64,000 nucleotides of DNA from Hirudinaria manillensis (GCA_034509925.1 CM067531.1:10820319-10884318); one strand, 5' to 3'. Positions 1 to 15,027 are shown, numbered from the stretch's first letter. Program-made: numbers and translations. Notes: generated by a model from the letters alone, not told the origin.

Positions 1-6
1 ACTCAC

Positions 7-99
7 CTCTAGCAAAGCATTGTATAAATCCGTCACATCTTTGCGAACAATGTCGTCAAGATTTACGCTCATCAAATCGTTCCAACTTAGGGCAACCAT
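7..99 (-). CDS. First coding exon of an unrecognised gene (partial, runs off left edge)
   Basis: On the minus strand an ATG at 99-97 opens a 31-codon frame that ends exactly at a strong donor (GTGAGT, positions 6-1). The peptide begins MVALSWNDLMSVNLDDIV and ends in LYNALLE. There is no signal peptide or membrane segment; it is mildly acidic and probably helical. The rest of the gene lies to the left of the window. The 520 bases between this start and the end of SMUG1 (100-621) are AT-rich, show no further coding and probably hold its promoter. I do not recognise the family. Confidence 0.5.
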
Positions 100-621
100 G
101 ATCCAGCTTAATTTAACAGCAAACACAAATAATGCAAACACTGTTATCTACATGCTATTAGCAAACTTGAAAATATCGCTGGTAAGTTGATCACAAACCA
201 CACTAAATCTACTTAATTACAGACACTAGCGATTTGTTTACGCCGTTGTCTAGCAGATGATGTTATTCCAGCGCACAATAATTTAAATCATTTTCTCAAA
301 TAAATTACCTAAAACTTAAATTTATTTGCTCATTAAATTTTAATTTACAGTTTATGAATTAATCAAAGCTATATAAAGTCTATAAAGTAAATGCTATTTG
401 TGTCCTGGGAGTTGGATTTTTCTTAAGTCTATCGAAGATAATAAATCTGATATTTGTTAATAGCATTATCTTTTTTCTCAACTGTAAAGGACAGATGACC
501 CGAATTGTCTCAAGAAAACTCCTTTTAAAAATTCAAATTTCAAGAAACACAAAAATACTTCCAAATGCTTTATTTATTTACTGATAATTTAAAGAAATGT
601 CCTCGATAAAAATGTTGAGAA

Positions 622-2182
622 TCAATCCGACTTAAAAACATCCAAGACACCAGACTCCTCCAGCTGTTTGAGGGCAATAGTGTTCCACCCCTTGTTTGCA
701 ATTGGATTTGCAGGACTGGGATGCATTAAGGTGATCACTTTCAAGCTCATACTATTATTTTTGCAAGAGTGATGTGAGGGTGATGCTTCAACTTCTGCTT
801 TGAATGGCCTTTCTGAAACTATTTTTGTATTGAAGATTGGTGAAAGAGTCATGCTTGGGGACTTCTTCTGTGATTGTTCTTGGGTGTTTTCAGCTAATTT
901 GGGGGAATCACTCAAACCCACATCATGGACTTCACTTGAATCTATTGCATTAAGGGAGATGTTTGACCCTGAAGAATTAACTTTTGACTGGAAATGTCGA
1001 TTATTGATGATGTACGATGAATTCATATCAGAAACAACTTTTTGAACTCTAGTTGTGGCATATTGACCAATACCAACAACAATTTCAGGTTTAATTAAAT
1101 TCAGCACTTCCATGAGAAAAGAGTTGCAGAAGGCTTCAATCTGACAAAATATAAAACACAAGTTTCATTTAAATCTCTTCCTTTAAATAACTGACTTGAA
1201 CAATGTTCATTGAATATGTGGTGATTCATCAAAAGTTGAATTCTGAATAATTCAAACCAGAACACTGTAAGTAATAATTCTGTACTGGATTTTGTTGAGG
1301 TATAATAGCCTTAATGTCCACGTGAAATTACCAATAGTCACTGATGCTATTTATTATGATTTTATTCAAAAATTGAGGCATCTCAACAGTATTAGTCATT
1401 CGTATTTTTTAATCTCCACTTTACACAATATGATAAGTATGGTCTTTAATTAGCTTACTAAAAATATATATATTTTTGACCTTTTTTAGATATGATCTTA
1501 CTATTGCAATGTAGAATAACATCTTACTTGATGCCTGATAGGAGCAATGATATTAGCCAAAGAAATGTTCTTTCCCTTTGCATCAAGAAACAAAAAGGGA
1601 CAAACATTCAAAACGAAACATTTTCCAAAAAATTCTTCTGGAGATAACTTCAAGGTTTTCCAAAAAAGACCCCAGAACCTTGCACCACTGACCTGCAGAT
1701 TGCTACTTTTTCTTAAATGTACTTAAGATGCTTAAGTCAAATAAACACATTTTATAAAGTTATTTTATAGGAACCTCAATTCTCTTACACTCAAGTCCCT
1801 GAATTGGTTTGCTGGGATGGGTGGATGGCAGCTTCCCTATAGTGCCTTTCACTCTCAGCCAGTCGCGAGAGGTTGCTACGTCCCCAAAGGGTACCTGTAC
1901 AATTCTGGCATTTTAAACAGATTCCGAGTCCAAGATTTAATAAGTTTTACATACTCCAGTTTGGGCCATTCCAAAAGGACCCGGATTCATGCCAACAAAT
2001 AACACTTCCTTTGGAAATGTAAAGAATCGCTTTATGAAATCTAGGTGAAGCTGAATTGCATAGTCGAGGGGGTTATAAATGTATGCCACTTTACTAGGTG
2101 GTAAAAAGAAATTAATGTTGTTCAATTTGCAACACAATTCCTCCTCTAATCGCAACAAATATCTCCAGTCTTCACCCTCCAT
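622..2182 (-). CDS. SMUG1: Single-strand-selective monofunctional uracil-DNA glycosylase
   Basis: Removes uracil and oxidised pyrimidines such as 5-hydroxymethyluracil from DNA in the nucleus, the first step of base-excision repair. Four coding exons join in phase 0: 1955-2182, 1775-1894, 1528-1692, 622-1140 (343 aa). Residues 64-76 are GMNPGPFGMAQTG, the catalytic Asn motif of the family. Residues 311-317 are HPSPANP, carrying the catalytic His, followed by NKGW. VSGARFWG lies between them. The chosen start is MEGEDW at 2182; an acceptor-like TATACAG just upstream leaves open a further 5' exon. The protein is about 70 aa longer than the vertebrate enzyme, because about 90 polar, Ser/Asn-rich residues (210-302, nt 748-1026) sit in the last exon between the VVGIGQYATTRV helix and the catalytic-His loop. 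The family call is firm; the function of the insert is unknown. Confidence 0.92.
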
Positions 2183-2409
2183 GGGCGAGCAAAACTTGCA
2201 CACGGTATCTGTATAAAAATGAACTTAATTTTATTCGAAAAAAATTTAATTAGTCTGTCCATATAATCAGATTTTTTAATATTCATTATTTAATATGACA
2301 ACTTCAAAGGGGAGGCTGCCCTCTTGGAGAAGCCCATAGCCTAGAATCCTGCAATTTCTAAGGTCGTTTGGCAGGAACAACCCCATAACTTTCTATGTCA
2401 TAAACGAAG

Positions 2410-2484
2410 TTACTGAAGGACTTCACTGATTAGTAGCTTTTTGAGATCTCGCTTCAGTTCTTCATCCAGTCCCGACCAGGCTTT
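2410..2484 (-). other. Orphan 3'-terminal exon candidate, 24 codons plus stop
   Basis: After an acceptor TTTTAG (minus strand) there is a phase-0 frame starting KAWSGLDEELKRDLKKLL and ending SEVLQ-stop at 2410. The base composition is richer than its surroundings and the peptide is a highly charged amphipathic helix, so it looks coded. It is not in frame with SMUG1 and no upstream exons were found between it and R-Ras. It could be an alternative 3' end of a neighbouring gene, or chance. Confidence 0.25.
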
Positions 2485-2499
2485 CTAAAAGTGTGTAAC

Positions 2500-4240
2500 G
2501 AAACCAGAAGCAATTTGCATAAATTTTTTATTACCTCACTTGGAAAAACCTATTTAATTGCATCAGGCTTAATGAATCAACAATGATCCACACTCTTCAA
2601 ATGGAACTCATCCAACCTACACCATCTAGTATTCCACAAAAGGTATTCGAGCTAGTCAACTTAAATATTTTCATTTGTACTACAATTTATCATTGAAGGA
2701 TTTTCATACTGCATTTATTATAACAATTACGGTGACACCACATTTATCATCAAGAAGAAATCCTCATTTGCAAGGCATTGTCGACCAGTTTATCAGAGTA
2801 ATAACCGCTTATTTTAGCCAATTTGATAAAGCAGAAAAAATGTTCCAACAAGAGTTTGAATTACAAATTTTATTTCTCACATATGTGACATCCCTCTCCG
2901 AATCTCAACATAATTAGTCACTCAATTGCAACAAGCTTACAACATAAAAGTCTGATAAATTATTAAGATAACCCTCAAATAAGTTACAGGTTGTGATTAC
3001 AAACATAAATATATAAATAAATATGCTTAATAAATAAATCCAATCACGTGCCTCAAAATGCATGACAGAAGAATAAGCAGTTTATGCAGTTCAGCTAGAA
3101 GAAAAAGCAAGCATTTCATAATCAAATGTCAAAATGTCAAAGTTATGAGTTCATGAATTCCAAATAAAAAATTCAAAGACAGACTAATTCCTCATAATTC
3201 AGAATATTTTTAGAATTAAAAATGATTAAAATATATGAAAAACATGACTAGACTTTTCTAGACTTTCAGACAATATTCATAACTTTAATTTATGATTAAG
3301 ACTTAATTAATCAATAAATTGCAACAAAACAAGAAATTATATCAAACGAAAATAAATTCATATCGTTATCACAAAAATTTGAACAAAGAAGATTGGTCTC
3401 GGAGTTTTTGATTTTGAAACTGTTAAAAGAAACGACTGAGATTGCGAAGAAGTTAAGGAGATAAACAAAAAAAAAAATAAACAAAAACAGGTGATAAGAA
3501 CTTTACATCTAAAATTAAATCGCATCAATTACACCAACAATTTCACTCAACACAAACAAAATTAATAACGAATTTTAAATACGACTCATATTACAATATA
3601 TAAATAAAATATGACTCATATGACAATATATAAATAAAATATGACTCGTATTACAACAAATAAATAAAATATGACTCATTGAAATTCAAATGAAAAAAAA
3701 ACAAAATTCCTAGAAGTGCTCGTGAATCGTTAAAGCGAGAGAATTACGGGACCATTTTGAGAAAACACGAAGATGATTGAAAATGATCATGCAGCCACTT
3801 TTGGATGACATGCACGGATGCATGCATGCAAAAAGAAAATACATGTCTCTGTGTTAACACACCTTAGCTTTTAAATCATGCAAAATCACTCTTAAATGCT
3901 CGTATGTTAAGGAAATCGGTCAGCAGACGTCATTAATTGCCAGTTTTAAGGAAGAGCTAAAGAGATCCAACGAGCCTTAAAGGGAGAGAAGAGGATTTAG
4001 AAGGAGATGGATTTTGTGAACAGATGCAAGACGTTCACCATCAGAGACAATTCTGAAGAATTGAAGAACTGCAACTGAAGAACTGTCAACAATTACCAAA
4101 AAAAAATAATTTTAAATACAAAAACTCATGGCTGGACACCTAACAGTTGTGATAGAATGAAGAGAATGCGAATGAATATGAAAGGTAAGGACCTAGATGG
4201 CTACAAATTAGCATAAAGTGACTTCATTGTTTCTAAGCCT
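2500..4240. other. Spacer between SMUG1 and R-Ras
   Basis: About 1.7 kb of AT-rich DNA with no convincing exon. It holds a short tandem array at 3580-3680 and the 3' flank of R-Ras. A plus-strand open frame at 2675-2917 has no homology that I recognise. Confidence 0.5.
3580..3680. repeat. 30-bp tandem repeat, about 3.4 copies
   Basis: Units of 30 bp built on ATGACTCATATTACAATATA followed by TAAATAAAAT occur at about 3580, 3610 and 3640, with a partial fourth copy. Copies differ at a few positions. Confidence 0.8.
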
Positions 4241-6795
<2,555 letters not shown>

Positions 6796-7780
6796 TTTAA
6801 CACCTGTATACAAACTCTCGATTACAAAATGAACTCCGCAACCTTCTAAATCACGTTTCGTATCGGTAAACAATGAACAATCGGGATAGGAACAAAGTGA
6901 ACTTTAGGCGTTTGGTAAAAATCAGAAAATTTCTTAGAGTTTCTCTGTAATATATGGATCCGTGCGGGACATACGCATTACAAATGAGAGACGTTCGGTA
7001 ATGGCAATTTAATAATTTCGACGTCTCATCATTCACAAGAATCGACCAATTCATTAGAAATCATCAACTTATGCCAGGCAGAGACAGTTTTAAATAATTA
7101 ACCAACCAGGAATCTAAGCTGATCCTAAATTGGCGTAACATAATCGTAATTGAATCAATTTTCACTAGTACTTTTTCAAGACTTTTATTATTTTAAAATT
7201 AAATTAATCCATAAAGGAGATCCTAATCAGATATTCCGCGAATGAGGAGTAAATTGTGGCATTACCAGAAGATCCGGGAAAACACAGCATCTGATGATGT
7301 CATCGATTCCCATTCATCTTTACGTCGAAGTTTTATACGAAGCCTTTCGGACAATGTGCAGATAAATTAAAAGTTGGAGATCAGAACACTTCCTTTAGCA
7401 AACACTCAAACATTGGCGTGAAAAATCGAAAGGTGGCACTCAAAACCCCAGCTTAATTATGATCATTTATTTAATTAGCACTAGAGGGTTAAATATGTTT
7501 AGAAGGATTTATTCCCTTCCTCCTCCGTAAATGCATCCCACGGACACCTCAAACCATCTAAGGGGTTAAATATTTAGTCACGGGAAAGCAAAGTATGCAT
7601 TAGAAGCTGTTTGACATACGTGCTTCCTATCCCAAAATCTCTTGGCTCTCAAAACCAGAGGCGGATGGGGAGATCCCTTATACATCAATTTCATATGTTT
7701 CCTAAAATCGAATAATTATTTGCATTTACTAAAGTCTATCTCTGGTTAGGTCTTAGCCGCTAAGACTTTACTCCGGCGGT
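6796..7780. other. 5' flank of R-Ras and AT-rich spacer
   Basis: About 1 kb upstream of the R-Ras start. It presumably includes promoter and untranslated leader sequence, but no clear core-promoter motif or additional exon is visible. Confidence 0.4.
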
Positions 7781-7912
7781 TACTAGCCTAGGGCATTCCC
7801 AACTTGGGAATCACCGGTTTTAAACAACAAATTTAAATTTAAGACATTTAAAACAAAATTATTTTGAACTGTGTTATTTTTTGTCGCTTGCGCGTGAATA
7901 GTCTGTTAATTA

Positions 7913-8407
7913 ATGTCTTACATCAATGATGAATATCAAAGGCATAGAGAAAAAAAGAAACTGCTCGAAGAACTATTGTTAATAACGACACTTAACTGTG
8001 TCGAGTACACTGTTAATAACGGTATGGAAAAGCCACAGCGTTTTTTACGCAATGCCCCTCTTAGTGCTGAGTGTATGAAATCCTCAAATCTTAAATGTCA
8101 CTTAGAAACAAAGCATACATGTATTACAAAAGACTTGAACTCTTTTAGACGAAGCTGCCTTGAAAAGACAAGAGTTGGATTTTATTGGGATGTTTCATGA
8201 ACAATGCGCAGTTGTCCTTTCTATGATTCTTTTCGAATATTAGTGTCATTTGCTTCTACATGTATCTGTAAAAGTGGATTTTCAACTCTTCTGCAGATCA
8301 AGACATAAACCAGGAACAATCTGGATGTTCAAGATGGCATGAGAATGGGCCCGACTACAACTCAGTCAAGAATTATAACGCTTGTTAAGCAGATGCAAGC
8401 TCCATAA
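7913..8407 (+). mobile_element. Relic of a hAT (ZBED5/ZMYM6-like) transposase gene, internally deleted
   Basis: A 95-codon frame from 7913 ends in the BED-finger-proximal motif SAECMKSSNLKCHLETKH, typical of ZBED5-like hAT proteins (usual form: SxEsMKPSKLKRHLETKH). Only about 50 bp downstream, another frame reads FASTCICKSGFSTLLQIKT, a stop, then TRNNLDVQDGMRMG. This is the C-terminal hAT dimerisation block (usual form: CESGFSxLxxIKTKxRxxL). The several hundred residues of catalytic RNase-H core normally between the two are missing, and stops and frame changes interrupt it. A terminal-repeat-like TTTGGAAACACTG ends at 8489; a weaker partner may lie near 7790 (CATTCCCAACTTGGG). Non-functional fossil. 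Confidence 0.75.
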
Positions 8408-8956
8408 TCACAATTAACATCAATGATTAATACTTATTATAAAAAAAAACATCATAATTTTTGCTGTACTAAAACATTTGGAAACACTGGTCTGAGGTCT
8501 TCATCTTCTGTATCGTAATATCTAATGCAATACGTAATCGATTTCGAATTAACTGGCGGCCGTGCAAAGGAAAAATACTAAAATATTATTATTTGTGCTT
8601 AAGTGCTAAAGGTTAAAATATAGTGACCATCACATAGCAAAGCTTATGTCCAAGAAAACCAATTGAGGCCAAGCAAATAATTAAAAAGATTTTAAGAACT
8701 CCGAGAGATTTGACATGCTGCTCAGCTTCAAGTGTCGATGTAAAAGCACTCGATGTAATTAAAGTTCATTTTAAAAATAATTAGCACCATTAATCACAAA
8801 TCGTCAAGATGATCTTGAGGCCATTCAACATTTTACAGGAAAGTTTTAGTGCTTTTGCTCTCCAAAATCTCCTTAAAATTACGTGTTTTGCATAAACTCT
8901 CCAATCTTCAAAGAAATTTATTATCAAATTTTAATTTAGCACAGCCTAGTTGAGTG

Positions 8957-11900
8957 TTAAAATTTATCATTTTCAGTAAAAGCATCGTTTATGACACCTG
9001 TCCGCTGATGACAAACATCTTGGAAGAGCTCGGGTCTAAAATGAATTCCGTTTTTATTAACGCCGTTTTTCCTTGCATATTTTCCTGTGCGATATTTCTC
9101 CAATGATGGTCCCCAATCTTCAGTGGGTCTGGACAACTTTCTTATTAGCTGAAAGTAATTAAGTTCAAGACTAAAGTCTGAAAAACAGAAGCAAGCGAAA
9201 ATTCTACAAATATATTCATGTTACAAATGCATTACTTAAGCTTATGTAGGTCGTTCATAAACGGAATTACATCATTTCTTATGTAATCTTTCTTTAAACA
9301 TAAACTTTATTGCGTATATGTATGGTCTACTTTCTTTTTGTGATGTGAGATCATTCAATTATTGTAAGGAGCCGTCCATAAAGTACGTCTGACGTCTTAT
9401 AAAATAAAAATCAAGGTCCTTAAAAAATGGTTTTTACGGTTGCAAAATTATGTTAAATCATTTCGAATTAAATAATATATCGTAATTTATCACTTTATTG
9501 TACGATTTGTCTCGTGTCACGATTTGAAAATTGTTTATAATGTTTTTGCGTCATTCCAAATTTTTAGTTCAGTTTTAGTGTGACATTTTAGTATGGGGGA
9601 GTCTGAGATTTGTGACCAAAATGAGGCAAGGGTGCGGTTCAACATGGTTTAAAACAGCGTGCCTTGCTTTAAGGACGGCCACTAATAGATTTTTATCAAT
9701 AGCGCTTTAGGTAAGCAAATAAAAGATCATCATCATTGCCAACCTGCCAGCCACCATTCCTGAGGAAGTAGAAAATAAACCACAACGGAAGCATTGAAAT
9801 CACAATGGCCACCAATAACCATCCCAATCCTTGGCCCCACAAAGGAAGAGTTTCTTTGTAAAAGATTGGAACTTTATACTGAATCAGTAGAAATATGGTG
9901 ACGATCTGCGGAAGATATTAGAGTTATATATTAGGAATCGACAATAAAAATTCTTGAATAAAAGCATGGAATATTATTATTATTATTACAATTGATGTGG
10001 CGATTATACATTATTTTAATAAATTTCATTATCACAAGTAGTAAAAGTTACCAATAAAATGAGAGGAGACAGAAAGCACCAAGTTATTCTGTAAAACAAA
10101 CATGGCTTCTTTCCCAACATCATCTCGATGTCATAAGCAAGATTGGAATAACCTGTTCAAATTTTAAATAATTTTTGTTTAAAATTGTACAAAATGTGAA
10201 GCTTTAATCGGATGATAATTTTGCATTTTGCAAATTGTTGCATAAAGCGAGAGAACAGAAAAATATAAAAATGAATTCGTTAAATATTCTAACCGTAAAT
10301 ATATTGAAGAGCCACAAACTCCATTAGGCCAGCGAATAGAAGAGGTATACCTCCGACATACGCATCAAACAAAGACAAGACATAAAAACCTCCCTAATTA
10401 ACAATTTATATTTAATTAAATATAACATTACATTTTTACTGACTTATCAAATCAATCCTTAAATTTTCCTAAAATTTAAAACTTTGACTAACGTTCGTCA
10501 CCATCATGAGACCAAGAAAAAATAATATCAGACATCCACAGGCGCGAAATAATACCAAACGGATCTTTGATTTCCTCAAAGCAGGAATGTTATCAATAAG
10601 CGCAGAAAAAGTGGTTTCAACTTGAGAAAACTGAGAATTAAAGTTGTTCTTTTTCAAGTTATCAGTTATTTAGAGAATCATGATAAATATTACCCACGTA
10701 ATATTTAAAAATGATAAATATTATCCACGTAATATTTAAGTAATATTTATGTTTTGCATTAAACTATAAATTATTTTGCACGTATTAATCGGGGATACCT
10801 GAGAACTGAAACCCAGGGTTAACATCATGAGAAAGAAGAGAATGGACCACAGTGGAGCTACAGGCATCGTAGACAAAGCTTCAGGATAAACCACAAAGAC
10901 TAATCCAGGACCTGAAGAAAAATGAATGAATCAACACAAAAGCTTGTTGTCAATTTGTTACTCTTGCCAAACCTTGTTGGACTACATGGTTTATCGGCAA
11001 ATTTTTCTTTTTTGCCATGTAACCTAGGACTGCAAAAATTGCAAAACCTCCGTAGAAGCTGGTCAGGCAATTTATTAAAGGCACAGTGATTGAATCTCTG
11101 AAACGATCAATAATATTCTCTGCACGAAAAAGCTACTATTTGAAAGACATGTTTGAACATAGCCGTTATATGTAAAAAATATTATTTGTAAACAGACCAA
11201 TAGTTTAAGATACCTGAGGATATTATTGTTGAATGGATTGAAACTGGACATTGTAACCATTCCTCCCGTGCAAAGGCTCAGAGAAAAAAATATTTGTGTT
11301 GCTGCATCACTCCAGGTCTTGAATTTATGAATTGATTTTAATCTTTTATATCTTTAACGAAATGAGTTTTTACAAACCTTGCCGTTTGAGAGTTTTGAGA
11401 AATTGGGTTTAAGGTAGTATATAATCCCTTGATAAGCTCCATCTAATGTAACTCCTCTTATCAACACGATCGTTAGTAGAACATATGGAAATATAGTGGA
11501 GAAGTAGACGACCTTTGAAAACAGTTATTAAAGATGAGAAAGTGTGATGTCTAATTTTAGAAGAGATGCGCATATGATTTTCATCGACTAGAATGAGAAT
11601 TTTGGTATATATCCGGATATATCAACTCAATAAGGGGGGCTTATTGATCGGGATTAACATTATTATGTTTATAATAAAATTAATGATCAGCTTCAAATAA
11701 TAAGTTAGCAGCGAGTAACGATTTCAGCAATGGCGATTATGATCATTCAGTTTTGAAAAGTTGAATAATATCAAAGACAAATTATAATGATTCTGAGACA
11801 AATTTATATCATTATTATGATATAATACAAGAAAAATGTAAACATTCACATGAATGTGTTTTCACCTTTCCTAAAGATTTAATTCCATTGATGAGTACAA

Positions 11901-13305
11901 AGAAAATACAAAGCCAAACGAATAGATGGCAGAGAGCCAATTCCCACACGAGCGTTCCTTGGTCGCCAATACCTCCGGATATTTTCAATACTTTGCGGCT
12001 ACAAGAAATTAATTATTTTAATTTATCCCTTTAATTGAATCTTGATTTTTGTCTTTAAAGTTTGAATTAGACCTTCTAAATTACGAAAAATGTTAAAGCA
12101 TCTTTCTCAAAGTTTCTTGCCATCAACGTCCTACCAACCGGTACAGTAGGCTTCTAATGGCATGAAACTATCCGTAAAAGCTCTTGGTGGCTTTTCAAGC
12201 AAGATGAAGATGCATTTTTATTTAAGATTTCCTCGAAATTGGATAAAGATAGACTTACAAAAAATATTCTTCGGCAGGACTTTTGCAAAGACGGAGGACG
12301 TCGCTCGCATCTATATGCACATTATAAAATCCTATTTATATCTTATATATATTTATATATATTTCTATTATATCGGACAATTAACTCATAACGCAATCCC
12401 AAATTTTTCATTGAATTACATTCTAAATATATTATAAACGTGTAAATGTCATAAATATTATTGAAAACATTTTTAAACAATAAACTGTTATGTAATACTC
12501 ATAACGTTACTGTCAGTTTAAACTTAGATGTTAGCCATATACGGGTTAAGTTTAATGAGATTATGAATATTAATTACTGGCTGAGAAGTTCATTGATTCA
12601 AATCTGCAGCAGTTCACAGTGTTCCATGGATTGTCACAATCTTGCCATGGAAGTTTTGAAGTCATTGAAGCAAAAAGATAATATGCAGCCCAGGCTAAGA
12701 TGATGTTATAATAAATTGAGATGAAAGTGTTTATTGTTATCACTGCCCAGCCTAAACCTGTGATATGTAAAAAAATCATCAACGTGAGTTTCTTAGCACC
12801 AAGTTGGATCAAGTTATTTGTGATCCGAAAACTGATACTGTCCAAAAATTTTAAATAGCTCAAACATTTGACTAAAATAGGTCTTAAATATAATGCATTA
12901 ACTCAAATTAACCTTTAAACAACGGATTGACGCTCCAAGCAACTATCGGACCAAGGCTGGAAAATTGGCCAATCGAAAGTTCTAACATGAACATTGGTAT
13001 GCCTACCAGAACGAGAGTCCCAAAATACGGGATTAGGAATGCCCCTACGAGCAAATGGTAAGTTGAAGAGAAAACTGAAGAAAACAATTAAGTTTTATAA
13101 GTTAAGTTTAAAATAAATTACCTCCGCCATTGCTGTAGCATAGATAAGGAAATCTCCAAACGTTTCCCAAACCAACTGCTAAGCCAACAAGAGTTAATAT
13201 GAATTCCGCTTTGTTACTCCATGCCTCCCGTTCCACTAAAGCCTCAACTTCCTTCACAGTGGGTGACTCAATCTTCACCTCGCAGTCTTCTCGATCTTTA
13301 ATGAC
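8957..13305 (-). CDS. SLC6 family Na+/Cl--dependent neurotransmitter or amino-acid transporter
   Basis: Plasma-membrane symporter with about 12 TM segments of LeuT fold. Fourteen exons chain in phase: 13122-13305, 12913-13044, 12578-12757, 12259-12310, 11866-11998, 11378-11512, 11214-11317, 10973-11097, 10799-10911, 10502-10630, 10294-10393, 10052-10152, 9744-9905, 8957-9148 (613 aa from the first identified exon). TM1 reads [20 protein letters not shown], the Na+/substrate site signature; TM2 begins GGAFLIPYF; the extracellular loop has [11 protein letters not shown] with the loop-2 cysteine pair; TM6-7 contains [17 protein letters not shown]. The overall pattern is nearest the GABA/glycine/proline branch, but the substrate cannot be named. 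The first exon lacks an in-frame Met, so a 5' exon is missing; a candidate is listed separately. The C-terminal tail is short and ends [11 protein letters not shown]. Confidence 0.93.
9368..9680. mobile_element. MITE-like element with imperfect terminal inverted repeats in an SLC6 intron
   Basis: The left end GAGCCGTCCATAAAGTACG is matched in inverse orientation by the right end, which reads GGCCGTCCTTAAAGCAAG on the minus strand. About 310 bp long, no coding capacity. The CCGTCCATAAA-type termini are a familiar class of small non-autonomous DNA transposon ends in invertebrates. It lies wholly within the last intron of the SLC6 gene (9149-9743). I could not identify a clear target-site duplication. 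Confidence 0.6.
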
Positions 13306-13963
13306 CTGAAATTGTAATTACACCCAATGAGCTCCCAAACGACATCTAAAAAGTCGCTTACTTGCCATTCCCATTTTGGTTTAAATCGATAATAATGAAG
13401 TATTGCAGCAGCTTGAAAGTTATGTATTTGGAGAATCCAATACGAGTACTATTACGTTGAGAAGAGTGACATTTTTATTTTAAGTAACCCAATTTTTAAG
13501 TGTTTTGATATTTGACTTTGTTCGACATCCTCTTGACGATCTTGATGACGTTCATACCGACTTTAATTTGAACTCGATCGTTTAAGAGTCTGGCATTAAA
13601 GAATTGTTTGGATTCAAACGCTTTCAACTTTTTCAAATAATGTCGACAAAAGATATCAAGTTAATATAAAAGTAATGATTAACTTCAGAAGCAAACATCA
13701 TATTTCAACTTTCTCTATGGAAATTGTCTTTGCCTTCCTGGAATGCTAAAAAAAACTTATAATAAGGTTCCTATTCATATAAAATCATTTGTTAAATTTA
13801 TTTTAAGCTATTTTGTTGTGGAAAACTAAATTGATTAATTGATTAGATTTGTATCTATAAAGCATCAAATGTCGCATAGAGAAGGACTGTGTCTTTCGTA
13901 ACTTGTTAAAAAGAATAAAACTCTTGACGCCGACAGAAATCCTCAGAGAAGCAGCCCCATCTA
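13306..13963. other. 5' region or first intron of the SLC6 gene
   Basis: No exon is evident apart from the acceptor at 13306. The missing initiator exon may be further right (see 13964-14068). Confidence 0.4.
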
Positions 13964-14068
13964 CGAAGAGTTAGACTCTTGCCACCTCTGACGTTTTCCG
14001 GGACTGGTTGGTGCCCCTGGAGAGATGCCCGAAAGATTACTTTCAATGTTCTCATAAATCTTTTCCAT
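13964..14068 (-). other. Candidate 5' coding exon of the SLC6 transporter
   Basis: On the minus strand an ATG at 14068 opens a 35-codon frame beginning MEKIYENIESNLSGISPGAP and rich in Ser/Pro/Lys, compatible with a cytosolic SLC6 N-terminus and more GC-rich than its flanks. GT dinucleotides within it do not join to the 13305 acceptor in the simplest phase, so an intervening exon or different acceptor would be needed. Position and composition support it; splicing is unproven. Confidence 0.25.
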
Positions 14069-15027
14069 ATTTATTTAGAAATTCTTCTTTTATTTGAAGT
14101 ATAAAAGTAACGCTATTTGATTTCAGTAAATGAATCTCGGTCTGACTCTCGACCGGCCATGTGAAAGAGTAGATGAATATAACTTGGATCACAAATAAAA
14201 TTTGTTTTAAGATACTTTAAAAGACCAAACATTAAATTATAACCGATAAAGCCTAATCCTCACTTGTTAATCACAATTTCAAATGGAAAATTTCAACATC
14301 TTTAAGAAATTTAAACCAAAGGTTTCGGAGATTCAGGATATCTGCCACATGGCACTGTTTAATAATCGTTTGATGAAAATTATATTTTTATATTCCCTGA
14401 ACCTGTGCCTATTGACCGTAAAATATTTTTAATAACAAACTTTCGGTTGTAACAACAAATGTGTTGGATAGGGTGCCAATCAAAAAATGTTTTCGAAATT
14501 GTTTATTCCCGTTCCAGAAATTTGTTCCTTTTACATTTCTAAGGCTACATACAAAATTTTAGGTAAATCAAACGTCATTTAGAACTGTCTTTAGCATCTT
14601 GAACATCCCAATGCTTAAACATTGCGTATAATAGCGGAAATTACATGTTGCGCACATTTTACATGGTTAACTTCGATAGCAAGAAATATTTTAGTTTTTT
14701 CTTTTAAATCTGTTTAATTTCGTACAACTTAACCTTCAAAATATTATAAAATAGCACAGACTTTCAAAAAGAAATGCAAAAATTTTTTTATTGGCACCCT
14801 AGTGTTGGGGTACACAACAAAATGGCAGGATTTTCGAAAAAATCGATTTTTAACCGACATATTTGTGATATTTATATGAAACCTATATGCAAACACTCCT
14901 CTAATCGAGTACTGTGTTGTGTCAAAATTTCAGAGCAATTGGTTATGAACTTTCAGAGAACATTCATGTGGTACAAATACACATTGCATTTTTATTTATA
15001 TAAATATGTAAATATTTTAAATTTGAC
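14069..15027. other. Intergenic spacer between divergent SLC6 and DYNC1I genes
   Basis: AT-rich with only spurious short frames; no feature recognised. It separates the minus-strand transporter from the plus-strand dynein locus and probably contains both promoters. Confidence 0.45.

Noticed and set aside
2675-2917. 80-codon plus-strand open frame with an amphipathic look
   Set aside because: No splice context, no family resemblance and AT-rich codon use like the surrounding spacer.
12120-12250. Minus-strand segment reading [18 protein letters not shown] between SLC6 exons
   Set aside because: The neighbouring SLC6 exons join in phase without it, and the sequence has no counterpart in the family.
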